Assembly: GCA_900759225.1 (NCBI GenBank)
Contig: CAAEUM010000045.1
Coordinates: forward strand, 1-14,329
From: Lachnospiraceae bacterium
GTDB taxonomy: Bacteria; Bacillota; Clostridia; Lachnospirales; Lachnospiraceae
Direction of reading: 5' to 3'
DNA: 14,329 bases
Shown here: positions 1 to 5,968 of the stretch, in pieces
Position numbering within the stretch: position 1 is the first letter of the stretch
Layout of the letters: each line of letters starts with the position of its first letter
Position numbers and translations under genes: made by a program
Notes under the pieces: generated by a model
Database searches by the model: none
Told to the model about the DNA's origin: nothing
Seen by the model: only the letters and a program-made list of their open reading frames with translations

Positions 1-216
1 GAAAAAATCGTTTACATGGTGCTCGTGCATATAAGAGCCCACATTGCGGTGGTCCCGGTGGCGCAGGATCGGAAGGTTGTAGAAAAACATATCCGGCCCC
101 TGCAGCCCCAGCTGATACAGCCAGCGGTATTTTGCAATAACGAATTTTAAATTATTCTGGGGCATATCATTATATGCCTTCATTCCCAAAATATAATGTG
201 TTGTAAAGCCTGGCAT
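1..216 (-). CDS. Zn-dependent phospholipase C-like protein, N-terminal part (truncated by the window edge)
   Basis: The reverse strand is open from an ATG at 216 to base 1, giving the first 72 residues of a longer protein. It begins MPGFTTHYILG and continues with LGLQGPDMFFYNLPIL and then YMHEHH. This early THY histidine followed by an LGxQGPDxFFY block matches the zinc-dependent phospholipase C family (Zn_dep_PLPC) common in Lachnospiraceae, where His and Asp residues bind zinc. The start is supported by AGAGGT about 7 bases upstream. No signal peptide is visible at the N-terminus. The rest of the protein, including most metal ligands, lies outside the window, so activity cannot be judged. 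The leader between its likely promoter and the start contains the 96-bp structured element at 237-332. The family call is recognition by eye and is fairly secure; the substrate is unknown. Confidence 0.72.
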   Translation of the reverse strand, partial: MPGFTTHYILGMKAYNDMPQNNLKFVIAKYRWLYQLGLQGPDMFFYNLPILRHRDHRNVGSYMHEHHVNDFF

Positions 217-236
217 AGGCAGACCTCTTTTCTTTT

Positions 237-332
237 GTAACAGTTCAGCCAGGGGGGCACCTTCTTAGTGCGTTGCAGCCGCACTAAGAAGCACCGGATG
301 GACATCCATTTTCCCGCCCTCTGGACTGTTAC
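237..332. repeat. 96-bp structured intergenic element with terminal inverted repeats
   Basis: The ends form a 12-bp inverted repeat, GTAACAGTTCAG (237-248) against CTGGACTGTTAC (321-332). The single difference would be a U-G pair in a + strand RNA. Inside lies a perfect 12-bp inverted repeat, CTTCTTAGTGCG (261-272) and CGCACTAAGAAG (280-291), with a 7-base loop. Further pairing is possible between CCAGGGGGGC (249-258) and GCCCTCTGG (316-324), and a short hairpin sits near 296-309. A T-run follows at 333-339 on the + strand. It could be a mobile MITE/REP-like repeat, a structured 5' leader of the phospholipase gene, or a + strand terminator. I do not recognise it as a known riboswitch class. 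Confidence 0.6.
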
Positions 333-401
333 TTTTTTTCTGAGAAATAATCGCTTGAAATCAGTGTCAAAAGGTAGTCTGGCACTGGGTATCATGCCAT
401 T

Positions 402-430
402 ATTATAGCATATTTACGGGAAAAGGAATA
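402..430 (-). promoter_or_regulatory. Extended -10 promoter for the phospholipase-like gene
   Basis: On the reverse strand TATAAT (402-407) is preceded by TGC, giving the extended -10 pattern TGnTATAAT. The -35 region (about 425-430, TATTCC) is poor, as is usual for extended -10 promoters. Transcription would start near 395 and give a leader of roughly 180 bases that includes the whole 237-332 element. Confidence 0.5.
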
Positions 431-593
431 GGCAGCTTTAAGATGGCAGATGATATTTCTGTATTCACATTCCGTTCATAAATCATTCAAAAACCTTTTA
501 CACAATCAACATAATCTCTTCATGTTTACCCCATATACTTTAAACATAAACAAGAGTAATACAGAGAAATACCTAACTAAGCTTACAAGATTT

Positions 594-651
594 TTTTCAT
601 AATACTCGAGCTGATAAGCTATTATCAGCTCTCCTCCCTTTTAATAATACT
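594..651. repeat. 24-bp palindrome flanked by 13-bp direct repeats
   Basis: GAGCTGATAA (608-617) and TTATCAGCTC (622-631) form a perfect 10-bp inverted repeat with a 4-base loop. It is flanked by TTTTCATAATACT (594-606) and TTTTAATAATACT (639-651), which match at 12 of 13 positions in direct orientation. There is no adjoining U-tract of the classical terminator type on the reverse strand, though it lies just past the end of the symporter gene and could stall or stabilise that transcript. It might also be a protein-binding site or the scar of a mobile element. Confidence 0.45.
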
Positions 652-662
652 TTTTCCAGGAA

Positions 663-697
663 AGAGCATTTCATCTTTGGGTGAGATGTTCTTTTTT
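663..697 (+). terminator. Intrinsic terminator, + strand orientation
   Basis: The arm 663-675 (AGAGCATTTCATC) pairs along its whole length with 680-692 when G-U pairs are allowed, around a 4-base loop, and is followed by a run of six T (692-697). On the reverse strand the same arms have three mismatches and no T-run, so it is directional. It overlaps the last codons of the symporter gene, which reads the other way, and would stop + strand transcription from entering that gene antisense. Confidence 0.6.
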
Positions 698-2047
698 GAT
701 GCTCCAATCCGGGGGAAGGCTTACCTGCCGGTGCAGCAGCAGGAGGGCAGTAAGGTTAGGAAATGCCATGAGACCATTGAAAATGTCGGACAGCATCCAC
801 ACAACATCCAACTGGGCATTTCCGCCGAGGAAAACGGAAGCTAAAAACAGAAGCGGATAGATCTGCCTGGAAAAAAAGTGTTTTTTTCTGTTCATCTCCA
901 GATACAGGGCCGCCTGTATCCCAAGGTAGAACCAGGCGATAATGGTGGCGAAGGCAAATACCACAATAGAGCCGCTTACAAGCCAGCTTCCCCAAAGCCC
1001 CAGAGGCTTTTCAAAGCACCAGGCAGTGAGGGCTGCTCCCTGCCATGGAAGCCCGGCTGTTTCGCTTCCGGCCACACATAAAATTACCAGGGCTGTGAGG
1101 GTACACAAAATTATGGTATCAAAAAATACTTCGAACATGGCCCACATTCCCTGGCTGTGAGGGCTGGCGCCTTCAGCCGGGCCATGAAGGACTGCCAGGG
1201 TGCCAAGTCCGGCTTCGTTGGAGAAAACGCCCCTTGAAATGCCGTAGCGCAGGCTCCTGCTAATGGCATATCCGGCTGCCCCGCCTGCCGCGGCTTCCGG
1301 GCAAAAGGCATGGGAAAGGATCGTGCGAAGGGCCCAGGGGATCCGGTCAAAGCGGGAGAAGATCACGATCAGTGAAAAAATAATATACAAAAGGGCAGCC
1401 GCAGGCATGAGACGGCTGGCTACCTTCCCAATCCGTTTGATCCCTCCCAGAGTCACAAGCAGGATCAGGAAGGTGAAGCCTGTTCCTGCAATCCAGCCCG
1501 GCAGCCTCCAGGTATAGATAATGGTGGTGACAGCAGAATTGGCCTGAACCATGCTCCCCATGCCCAGGGAACATAGCAGGCAGAAAAAGGCATAGATCAT
1601 TCCAAGCCATGGAGCCTTTAATCCTCGTTCCATGTAGACAAAGGGGCCGCAGACAAAGCCATGGCTGTTCTGAAATCGATATTTGATTCCGAGAAAGGTT
1701 TCTGCATAGGCAGTTATCATACCGATCAGGGCAGAAACCCACATCCAGAACAGGGCTCCGGGGCCTCCGGCAGCCAGGGCAGTGGCAACACCTGCAATAT
1801 TCCCTGTGCCTACGGTAGCGGCCAGGGCAGTACATACAGATTGAAGCTGGGTGACAGTATGCGCTTTGAAAGCAGCAGAGGTGTCATTATGAACGCCGAT
1901 ACTTCCTGCGGTGTGCTTCCACCAGAACGAAAAGCCGCGCAGCTGAAAGAAACGGAATTTTATGGTAAAGAAACAGCCTGCGCCAAGAAACGCAGCCAGA
2001 GTCCAGGGGCCCCATATGATCTGATGCATGAGTTCTAATAATTCCAT
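671..2047 (-). CDS. Sodium:alanine/glycine symporter, AGCS (AlsT) family
   Basis: A 458-residue polytopic membrane protein that should import a small neutral amino acid (alanine or glycine) with Na+. Family blocks are in order: a start region with IIWGPWTLAAFLGAG (10-24), VGTGNIAGVATALAAGGPG (79-97) followed by FWMWVSALIGM, GVFSNEAGLG (273-282), FFDTIILCTLTALVIL (308-323), and a C-terminal NGLMAFPNL. Length is normal for AGCS (about 450-490). An upstream in-frame ATG at 2170 exists, but the chosen ATG at 2047 has a strong GAGGGGGG site about 6 bases upstream and starts where family members start; the extra residues look like translated leader. After GLG this copy reads TLAVLHG, where many homologues have a SAPIAHA-like stretch, so substrate choice may differ. 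It is transcribed alone, divergent from bioY. Confidence 0.9.
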   Translation of the reverse strand: MELLELMHQIIWGPWTLAAFLGAGCFFTIKFRFFQLRGFSFWWKHTAGSIGVHNDTSAAFKAHTVTQLQSVCTALAATVGTGNIAGVATALAAGGPGALFWMWVSALIGMITAYAETFLGIKYRFQNSHGFVCGPFVYMERGLKAPWLGMIYAFFCLLCSLGMGSMVQANSAVTTIIYTWRLPGWIAGTGFTFLILLVTLGGIKRIGKVASRLMPAAALLYIIFSLIVIFSRFDRIPWALRTILSHAFCPEAAAGGAAGYAISRSLRYGISRGVFSNEAGLGTLAVLHGPAEGASPHSQGMWAMFEVFFDTIILCTLTALVILCVAGSETAGLPWQGAALTAWCFEKPLGLWGSWLVSGSIVVFAFATIIAWFYLGIQAALYLEMNRKKHFFSRQIYPLLFLASVFLGGNAQLDVVWMLSDIFNGLMAFPNLTALLLLHRQVSLPPDWSIKKEHLTQR

Positions 2048-2063
2048 AGTTTCCCCCCTCTCT

Positions 2064-2083
2064 GCCTTGCAGGAAGGCTTTTT
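2064..2083. other. Small hairpin in the symporter leader
   Basis: GCCTT and AAGGC (2064-2068 and 2074-2078) form a 5-bp stem with a 5-base loop, followed by TTTTT on the + strand. On the reverse strand it sits just before the symporter ribosome site. It is short and may be chance; it does not resemble the glycine riboswitch often found before AGCS genes. Confidence 0.25.
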
Positions 2084-2170
2084 AAAGATGTATGAGAGGG
2101 CGGTGATGATTATTCCTGGGGGAAAGATGGGAGGAGGGCCAGAGGTGTAAATGAGCCAGTAAGAATACAA

Positions 2171-2199
2171 TGTTAACCATAATTATAAATAGGTTGACA
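2171..2199. promoter_or_regulatory. BirA-like operator upstream of bioY
   Basis: TGTTAACC (2171-2178) and GGTTGACA (2192-2199) form an inverted repeat with one mismatch and a 13-base spacer. This half-site pattern, TGTTAACC against GGTTAACA, matches the known operator of the bifunctional biotin ligase/repressor BirA in Gram-positive bacteria, although the spacer is slightly shorter than the usual 14-16. The right half overlaps the -35 hexamer of the bioY promoter, the expected position for biotin-dependent repression. A reverse-strand TATAAT (2182-2187) within the spacer could serve the symporter gene. Confidence 0.55.
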
Positions 2200-2222
2200 A
2201 TCAAGGGCTTTTTATGTTATAC
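2194..2222 (+). promoter_or_regulatory. Sigma-A type promoter of bioY
   Basis: A consensus -35 TTGACA (2194-2199) and a -10 TTATAC (2217-2222) are separated by 17 bases. A TG at 2215-2216 also allows an extended -10 reading (TGTTATACC). The start site would be near 2229, leaving a leader of about 50 bases before the bioY start. Confidence 0.65.
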
Positions 2223-2277
2223 CTAGTACATAAATGAAGCTGGGACTGACACCGGCAGAGTACAGGGAGGAAATAAC

Positions 2278-2871
2278 ATGGAAGTAAGCCACATATCAGA
2301 AAAAACAGAGATAAAAAGAGGATTTTCTACAAGGGAAATGGCTTTGGCAGGAATGTTTGCGGCGGTTCTGGCAGTTATCTCACAGATTTCTATTCCATTG
2401 CCAACAGGGGTACCGGTTACCATCCAGGTATTTGGAATTGCATTGGTGGGGACCATACTGGGCTGGCGCCTTGGTCTTATGGCGACTCTTGTATATATTT
2501 TCCTGGGAGCTGTTGGGCTTCCGGTGTTTGCAAATTTCAGAGGCGGCCTTAACTGCCTGGTGGGAGTTACTGGCGGCTACATCTGGTCATGGCCTATCAT
2601 GGCGGTTCTTAGCGGTATACGCCCCAGGGCCAGGGATAAACGCACAGAGCTGGGGCTGCGTCTGCTGCTTTCGTTTGCAGGCCTTGCAGTGGTAGAGCTG
2701 GTCGGAGGCCTTCAGTGGGCGGCTCTTTCCGGGGAAATGAGTGTCGGGGCTGTATTTGCCTATTCTATGGCTGCCTTTGTGCCAAAGGACATTGTCATTA
2801 CGGCGGCAGCGGTAGTGCTGGGAAAGTCTTTTGCGAAAAGACTTGAAACTGTCCCGACAAATCCGTTATAA
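2278..2871 (+). CDS. bioY: Biotin transporter BioY (ECF S-component)
   Basis: A 197-residue integral membrane protein that binds and imports biotin, either alone or with a shared ECF energising module (EcfA/EcfA'/EcfT), which is not encoded in this window. Family features are VPVTIQVFGIALVG (45-58), an LGAVGLPVFANFRGG block (76-90), VGVTGGYIW (95-103) and a C-terminal FVPKDIVITAAAVVLG (167-182). About six hydrophobic segments are seen. The ATG at 2278 follows AGGGAGG at a good distance. The gene has its own sigma-A promoter overlapped by a BirA-like operator, which independently supports the biotin assignment. The cyclophilin gene starts 34 bases downstream and is probably co-transcribed. Confidence 0.92.
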   Translation: MEVSHISEKTEIKRGFSTREMALAGMFAAVLAVISQISIPLPTGVPVTIQVFGIALVGTILGWRLGLMATLVYIFLGAVGLPVFANFRGGLNCLVGVTGGYIWSWPIMAVLSGIRPRARDKRTELGLRLLLSFAGLAVVELVGGLQWAALSGEMSVGAVFAYSMAAFVPKDIVITAAAVVLGKSFAKRLETVPTNPL

Positions 2872-2904
2872 TAAATGGAAACAGAAACGAAAAGGAGAAA
2901 CGAT

Positions 2905-3423
2905 ATGACCAATCCAGTTGTGACGATCACCATGGAAAATGGGGATGTGATGAAAGCAGAATTATATCCGGAGATTGCTCCAAACACAGTAAATAATTTT
3001 ATTAGTCTGGTAAAAAAAGGATATTATGACGGGCTGATCTTCCACCGCGTGATCCGCGGCTTTATGATTCAGGGCGGCTGCCCTCAGGGAACCGGAATGG
3101 GAGGTCCTGGTTACTGCATTAAGGGAGAATTTTCCTACAATGGCGTAAAGAATGACTTAAAGCACACGGAAGGTGTCCTTTCCATGGCCAGAGCTATGCA
3201 TCCGGATTCTGCGGGTTCCCAGTTCTTTATTATGCACAAAAATTCCCCTCATCTTGACGGACAGTATGCCGCATTCGGAAAGGTAACAGAAGGGTTGGAT
3301 ATTGTAGATAAGATCGCACAGGTGCAGACAGATTACAGTGACCGTCCTTTAAAGGAGCAGAAGATCAAGTCTATGACGGTTGATACCTTCGGCGAAACCT
3401 ATCCTGAGCCTGAGACCTGCTGA
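2905..3423 (+). CDS. Peptidyl-prolyl cis-trans isomerase, cyclophilin type
   Basis: A 172-residue cytoplasmic cyclophilin that catalyses cis-trans isomerisation of peptide bonds before proline. It shows the family blocks IFHRVIRGFMIQGG (45-58, with the catalytic Arg at 48), GSQFFIM (104-110) and LDGQYAAFGKV (117-127). No signal peptide or lipobox is present, so it should act inside the cell. An ATG at 2875 would add ten charged residues, but AAGGAG at 2892-2897 lies 7 bases before the ATG at 2905 and would itself be translated from the upstream start, so 2905 is preferred. It follows bioY by 33 bases and precedes the GNAT gene by 42 bases, with no terminator seen, so the three form a likely operon. 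Confidence 0.92.
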   Translation: MTNPVVTITMENGDVMKAELYPEIAPNTVNNFISLVKKGYYDGLIFHRVIRGFMIQGGCPQGTGMGGPGYCIKGEFSYNGVKNDLKHTEGVLSMARAMHPDSAGSQFFIMHKNSPHLDGQYAAFGKVTEGLDIVDKIAQVQTDYSDRPLKEQKIKSMTVDTFGETYPEPETC

Positions 3424-3465
3424 TGATCAGGAAATAGTTTTAAAAGAGGTTGAAGGAATATGGAT

Positions 3466-4209
3466 ATGGAATGCAGAGTCCTGATTCAGGGACAGGAATA
3501 CAGCGTTTTTATATCGGACGAGCCTCAGGCCCTTCTGGCAGCCAGTGCTGCCGGGAGGGCCGTTATTGGTGTGGAGGGAAAATGTCCGGGAAGGATGCTG
3601 CCGGGGGCAGACTGCGTTGTCCCTGGATTTGAGGATGCTACGCCGGAGCTTGCAATGCAGGTCATGCTGCGCCATCTGGGGCTTCCATGGCTTATCGGAA
3701 GGACAAGACGCCTTGTGATCCGGGAGCTTACAGTGGAGGATTCAGGAAACATACCGGAGGAAGAGTACGGGGAGCAGGAGAAGCTGTTTCGCAGTCCTCA
3801 GATGCTGCGCTGCTATATTAAAAACCAGTATGGCTTTTATGAATATGGTGTGTGGGCCCTGGTACAGAAAGAAAACGGGGTTCTGACAGGCCTTGCAGGC
3901 GTTTCCAATCCAAGGCTTCCAAAGGCCTTTGAGGAATATCTGGAGAAAATGGGGAAGGATGAAGAACCATGGCTGGAGCTGGGCTACCATATATTCAGGC
4001 CTTACCGGAGGCAGGGGTATGCCATGGAGGCAGCCAGGGAAATTATGGATTACAGTCATGAGGTGCTTTCCTGCAGGCTATGTGCGTTCATTCATAAAGA
4101 AAATAAGGCCTCCCGCGCATTGGCGGAGGGCCTTGGAATGCAGATCCTTATGGAAGGAGAAGCTTCAGGCTGTCCAGGGCTTCTTCTGTATGGGGAGCGT
4201 TTGACATAA
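3466..4209 (+). CDS. GNAT family N-acetyltransferase with an extra N-terminal domain
   Basis: A 247-residue protein. Residues 83-247 look like a GNAT acetyltransferase: LVIRELTVED as the first strand, LELGYHIFRPYRRQGYAMEA (170-189) containing the acetyl-CoA-binding RxxGxA pattern at 182-186, and KENKASRALAEGLGM (211-225), the usual final helix. The first 80 or so residues form a small separate domain that I cannot assign. The substrate is unknown. Two starts are possible: ATG 3460 lies only 2 bases from AAGGA, whereas ATG 3466 has an 8-base spacing, so 3466 is preferred. Its last 62 bases overlap the end of the gene on the opposite strand, and that gene's terminator lies inside this coding sequence. 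Confidence 0.82.
   Translation: MECRVLIQGQEYSVFISDEPQALLAASAAGRAVIGVEGKCPGRMLPGADCVVPGFEDATPELAMQVMLRHLGLPWLIGRTRRLVIRELTVEDSGNIPEEEYGEQEKLFRSPQMLRCYIKNQYGFYEYGVWALVQKENGVLTGLAGVSNPRLPKAFEEYLEKMGKDEEPWLELGYHIFRPYRRQGYAMEAAREIMDYSHEVLSCRLCAFIHKENKASRALAEGLGMQILMEGEASGCPGLLLYGERLT
4095..4134 (-). terminator. Intrinsic terminator of the 222-residue membrane protein gene, inside the GNAT gene
   Basis: Reading the reverse strand just past the stop at 4148, AAGGCCCTCC pairs with GGAGGCCTT with one bulged base, around a short GC-containing loop. A T-rich tail (TTATTTTCTTT) follows. The hairpin is coded in the last third of the GNAT gene, so the two convergent transcripts overlap by at least 100 bases. 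Confidence 0.5.
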
Positions 4210-4816
4210 CTGCAATATAGACGCCGGAAAGCTCCTGACCGGCTTCCTGTGCAAGAAGAGAATCCTCCAGGGACAGGGCAGCCAGGCAGGAGGAGCCGTC
4301 CTCCAGGGTTACTGTAATGGAAGAGACACGATTGGAAGAAGCTGAACATTCCGGAAATTCCTGGCTTAAGTCCAGGAATGCGCCGCCGGAAGCGTAGTGA
4401 TTTATAATTTCTTCATCTGCGATCATAATATCAATGGTATTGCTGGCAATTAAGGCTCCTATCTTTGCAAGAGAGGCGTAATTTAACTGCGTCATTTTTG
4501 TTTCGTCAAAGGTCATGTGCATGCTGCTGTCAATTTCCAGTACATCCTTTGGCCCATAATCCATCTGGCTTTTCAGTATGGAATCAAGGCAGTCTGTATA
4601 GCCATCCTGGGTCTTATCATTAATGATAGAAATATAAAGCCTGGTAGTAAAGGTTTTCCTGTAAAGGATCTGGCCGATGGAAACCAGGGCAAGAATGAGA
4701 AGCAGAGCAGCTGCAATGTGAAATTTATAATAGGATTTAATATACCAGAGCCGGTCACGCCAGCTCATAGACTTAAACTTTTCTTTTTCAGTTTTCATTG
4801 ATTCTTTGATATTCAT
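4148..4816 (-). CDS. Membrane-anchored protein of unknown function
   Basis: A 222-residue protein that I cannot place in a named family. The first 32 residues are basic and charged (with SMSWRDRLWYIKSYYKFHI at 16-34). One hydrophobic segment follows at about 33-52, then a roughly 170-residue outside domain without further membrane spans. That topology is N-in, C-out. The outside domain has LYISIINDK and IDIMIADEEII segments, which loosely recall a solute-binding fold, but this is not firm. The ATG at 4816 follows GAGG at a 7-base distance; a second ATG at 4798 lacks a good ribosome site. It is divergent from the YesL-like gene and has its own extended -10 promoter. Its 3' end overlaps the GNAT gene tail-to-tail. 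Confidence 0.72.
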   Translation of the reverse strand: MNIKESMKTEKEKFKSMSWRDRLWYIKSYYKFHIAAALLLILALVSIGQILYRKTFTTRLYISIINDKTQDGYTDCLDSILKSQMDYGPKDVLEIDSSMHMTFDETKMTQLNYASLAKIGALIASNTIDIMIADEEIINHYASGGAFLDLSQEFPECSASSNRVSSITVTLEDGSSCLAALSLEDSLLAQEAGQELSGVYIAVMSNAPHTEEALDSLKLLLP

Positions 4817-4853
4817 AGAGCGACCTCACAGTGTTGGTTTTATGTCTGGGGTC

Positions 4854-4882
4854 AGTATACCATATCGGTAGGAAATTTTCCA
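4854..4882 (-). promoter_or_regulatory. Extended -10 promoter for the 222-residue membrane protein gene
   Basis: On the reverse strand TATACT (4854-4859) is preceded by TGG, an extended -10 arrangement. A weak -35 (TGGAAA, 4877-4882) lies 17 bases upstream. The leader would be about 30 bases. Confidence 0.5.
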
Positions 4883-4937
4883 GAAAAACAAAAACGGCAG
4901 CTTATTGCTTATTGCCTTTGCGGCGCTACCTTACTGC

Positions 4938-4965
4938 TTGATTTTTATGTTTCGTATGATATACT
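4938..4965 (+). promoter_or_regulatory. Promoter of the YesL-like gene
   Basis: TTGATT (4938-4943) and TATACT (4960-4965) are 16 bases apart, with TGA directly before the -10 giving an extended -10. The start site would be near 4972, at a small inverted repeat (AGCTG/CAGCT, 4972-4989) in the leader. Confidence 0.6.
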
Positions 4966-5012
4966 AATCCTAGCTGTTTGAAAGCAGCTGAAACATAGAA
5001 AGAGGGTATAAT

Positions 5013-5744
5013 ATGCACGGACTTTTTAATTATGATAACCCTGTATGGAGATTTATTGGAAAACTGGGGGATCTGATGATCTTAAACCTGCTGTGGGCAG
5101 TCTGCTCCCTGCCGGTGTTTACCATAGGCGCATCAACAACAGCTATGTACTATGTTACGCTGAAGCTGGTGAGAGATGAGGACGGTTCTACCATAAAAGG
5201 CTTTTTTCATTCCTTTACCTCTAACTTTAAGCAGTCTACGATCATATGGCTGATCCTTCTGGGCTGTGCCGCACTGGCTGGATTTGATCTGTGGTTTTTC
5301 TATACCAATCAGTTCGGGCTTCCGTCTGCAGTCCGGATCGTGCTTACAGCTGTCTTTGGCGGTGCAAGCCTTATATTGCTGTTTATAGGGCTTTATGTAT
5401 TTCCGCTGCAGGCAAGATTTTATAATCCCATAAAACGCACCATGTTCAATGCATTTTTTATGTCAGTGCGTCACCTGCTGCAGACACTGGGGATCATTTT
5501 TACAGACGGGATCCTGGTGGCTGCGTCTGTAATGACCCTGTATTACGCACCTCAGTTTTTTGTTATCTGTATCCTTCTTGGGGTTCCCTTCCTTGCGTTT
5601 ATGAATTCTTATTATTTTGAGACAGTCTTTAAGCGCTATATGCCAAAACAGGAGACAGAACAGGACAGGGGAGGGCTGAGCCCTCTGCTGGATGAGGAAA
5701 ATAAAGAGGTAGAAGCTGCGATTCAGGATTTGAAGAGGAATTAA
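5013..5744 (+). CDS. YesL-like integral membrane protein (DUF624 family)
   Basis: A 243-residue membrane protein. Its opening, FNYDNPVWRFIGKLGDLMIL followed by NLLWAVCSLPVFTIGAS, is the hallmark of the DUF624/YesL family. Five or so hydrophobic segments are seen, ending with a charged tail from about residue 205 rich in Glu and Lys. In Bacillus, yesL lies among genes for plant polysaccharide breakdown, and family members often sit beside sugar-transport genes, but the biochemical role is not known. Here no sugar genes adjoin it; the nearest neighbour is the divergent single-span membrane protein. The ATG follows AGAGGG at about 6 bases. A clear intrinsic terminator follows at 5761-5798, so it is a single-gene unit. 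Confidence 0.85.
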   Translation: MHGLFNYDNPVWRFIGKLGDLMILNLLWAVCSLPVFTIGASTTAMYYVTLKLVRDEDGSTIKGFFHSFTSNFKQSTIIWLILLGCAALAGFDLWFFYTNQFGLPSAVRIVLTAVFGGASLILLFIGLYVFPLQARFYNPIKRTMFNAFFMSVRHLLQTLGIIFTDGILVAASVMTLYYAPQFFVICILLGVPFLAFMNSYYFETVFKRYMPKQETEQDRGGLSPLLDEENKEVEAAIQDLKRN

Positions 5745-5760
5745 ATGAAGCGATAAAAGA

Positions 5761-5798
5761 CCGGAGGAACGAGTGATGGGATATCCTCCGGCCTTTTT
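5761..5798 (+). terminator. Intrinsic terminator after the YesL-like gene
   Basis: CCGGAGGA (5761-5768) pairs perfectly with TCCTCCGG (5784-5791), and five T follow at 5794-5798. It lies 16 bases past the stop codon. Confidence 0.85.
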
Positions 5799-5824
5799 GT
5801 AAGAAAATCTTTTACATTTATGTC

Positions 5825-5853
5825 TTGAAAAAAATACAAAAATGTTGTATACA
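5825..5853 (+). promoter_or_regulatory. Promoter of the ispE-gntR transcription unit
   Basis: TTGAAA (5825-5830) and TATACA (5848-5853) are 17 bases apart. The leader to the ispE start would be a little over 100 bases and contains the inverted repeat at 5874-5930. The -10 hexamer lies inside a 10-bp palindrome that resembles a GntR-family operator. Confidence 0.6.
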
Positions 5854-5854
5854 A
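5845..5854. promoter_or_regulatory. Palindromic GntR-type operator candidate at the ispE-gntR promoter
   Basis: TTGTATACAA is a perfect 10-bp palindrome that fits the general GntR-family consensus (a GT...AC core with T and A arms). It covers the -10 region, where binding would block transcription. The unit it controls encodes a FadR-type GntR regulator, so autoregulation is a natural reading. A 9/10 copy lies upstream of dctP at 14296-14305. Confidence 0.45.
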
Positions 5855-5873
5855 TATTATGTATTATGCTTTG

Positions 5874-5930
5874 GCGGTGCGAAGCCATAAAAATACAAAG
5901 GCATTGAAAGTTTGATAAGCGATGCACCGC
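5874..5930 (+). other. Possible structured leader RNA upstream of ispE
   Basis: GCGGTGC (5874-5880) and GCACCGC (5924-5930) form a perfect 7-bp stem. Within its 43-base loop AGCC and GGCA (near 5883-5903) can make a small inner stem. It lies entirely in the predicted ispE leader, about 38 bases before the start codon. I do not recognise a known riboswitch, and no U-tract follows. Confidence 0.35.
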
Positions 5931-5968
5931 GGAATTTGTTATGATTGTGATTATAAGGGGAAAAAGGG

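Larger units (their letters stand above)
217..670. other. Gene-free region between the phospholipase-like gene and the symporter gene
   Basis: No convincing coding sequence is seen on either strand; the 71-codon reading frame here is antisense to the phospholipase start and lacks family features. The stretch is AT-rich from about 400. It holds a 96-bp inverted-repeat element (237-332), a reverse-strand promoter (402-430), a 24-bp palindrome between near-identical direct repeats (594-651), and the start of a + strand terminator (663-697). A small + strand RNA ending at that terminator is possible, but no convincing + strand promoter was found. Confidence 0.6.

Noticed and set aside
1347..1835. 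162-codon reverse-strand open frame within the symporter gene
   Set aside because: Overlaps the well-supported AGCS gene in another frame, has no family motifs and is rich in Cys, Arg and His as expected from a shadow frame.
1661..2038. 125-codon + strand open frame antisense to the symporter
   Set aside because: Low-complexity Gly/Ser/Gln composition and no ribosome site; antisense shadow.
2048..2180. Glycine riboswitch in the symporter leader
   Set aside because: AGCS genes often carry one, but the leader is short (about 130 bases) and the characteristic tandem aptamer pattern is not visible.
5463..5927. 154-codon reverse-strand frame across the YesL-like gene end and ispE leader
   Set aside because: Runs through a terminator and a promoter and lacks any family feature.
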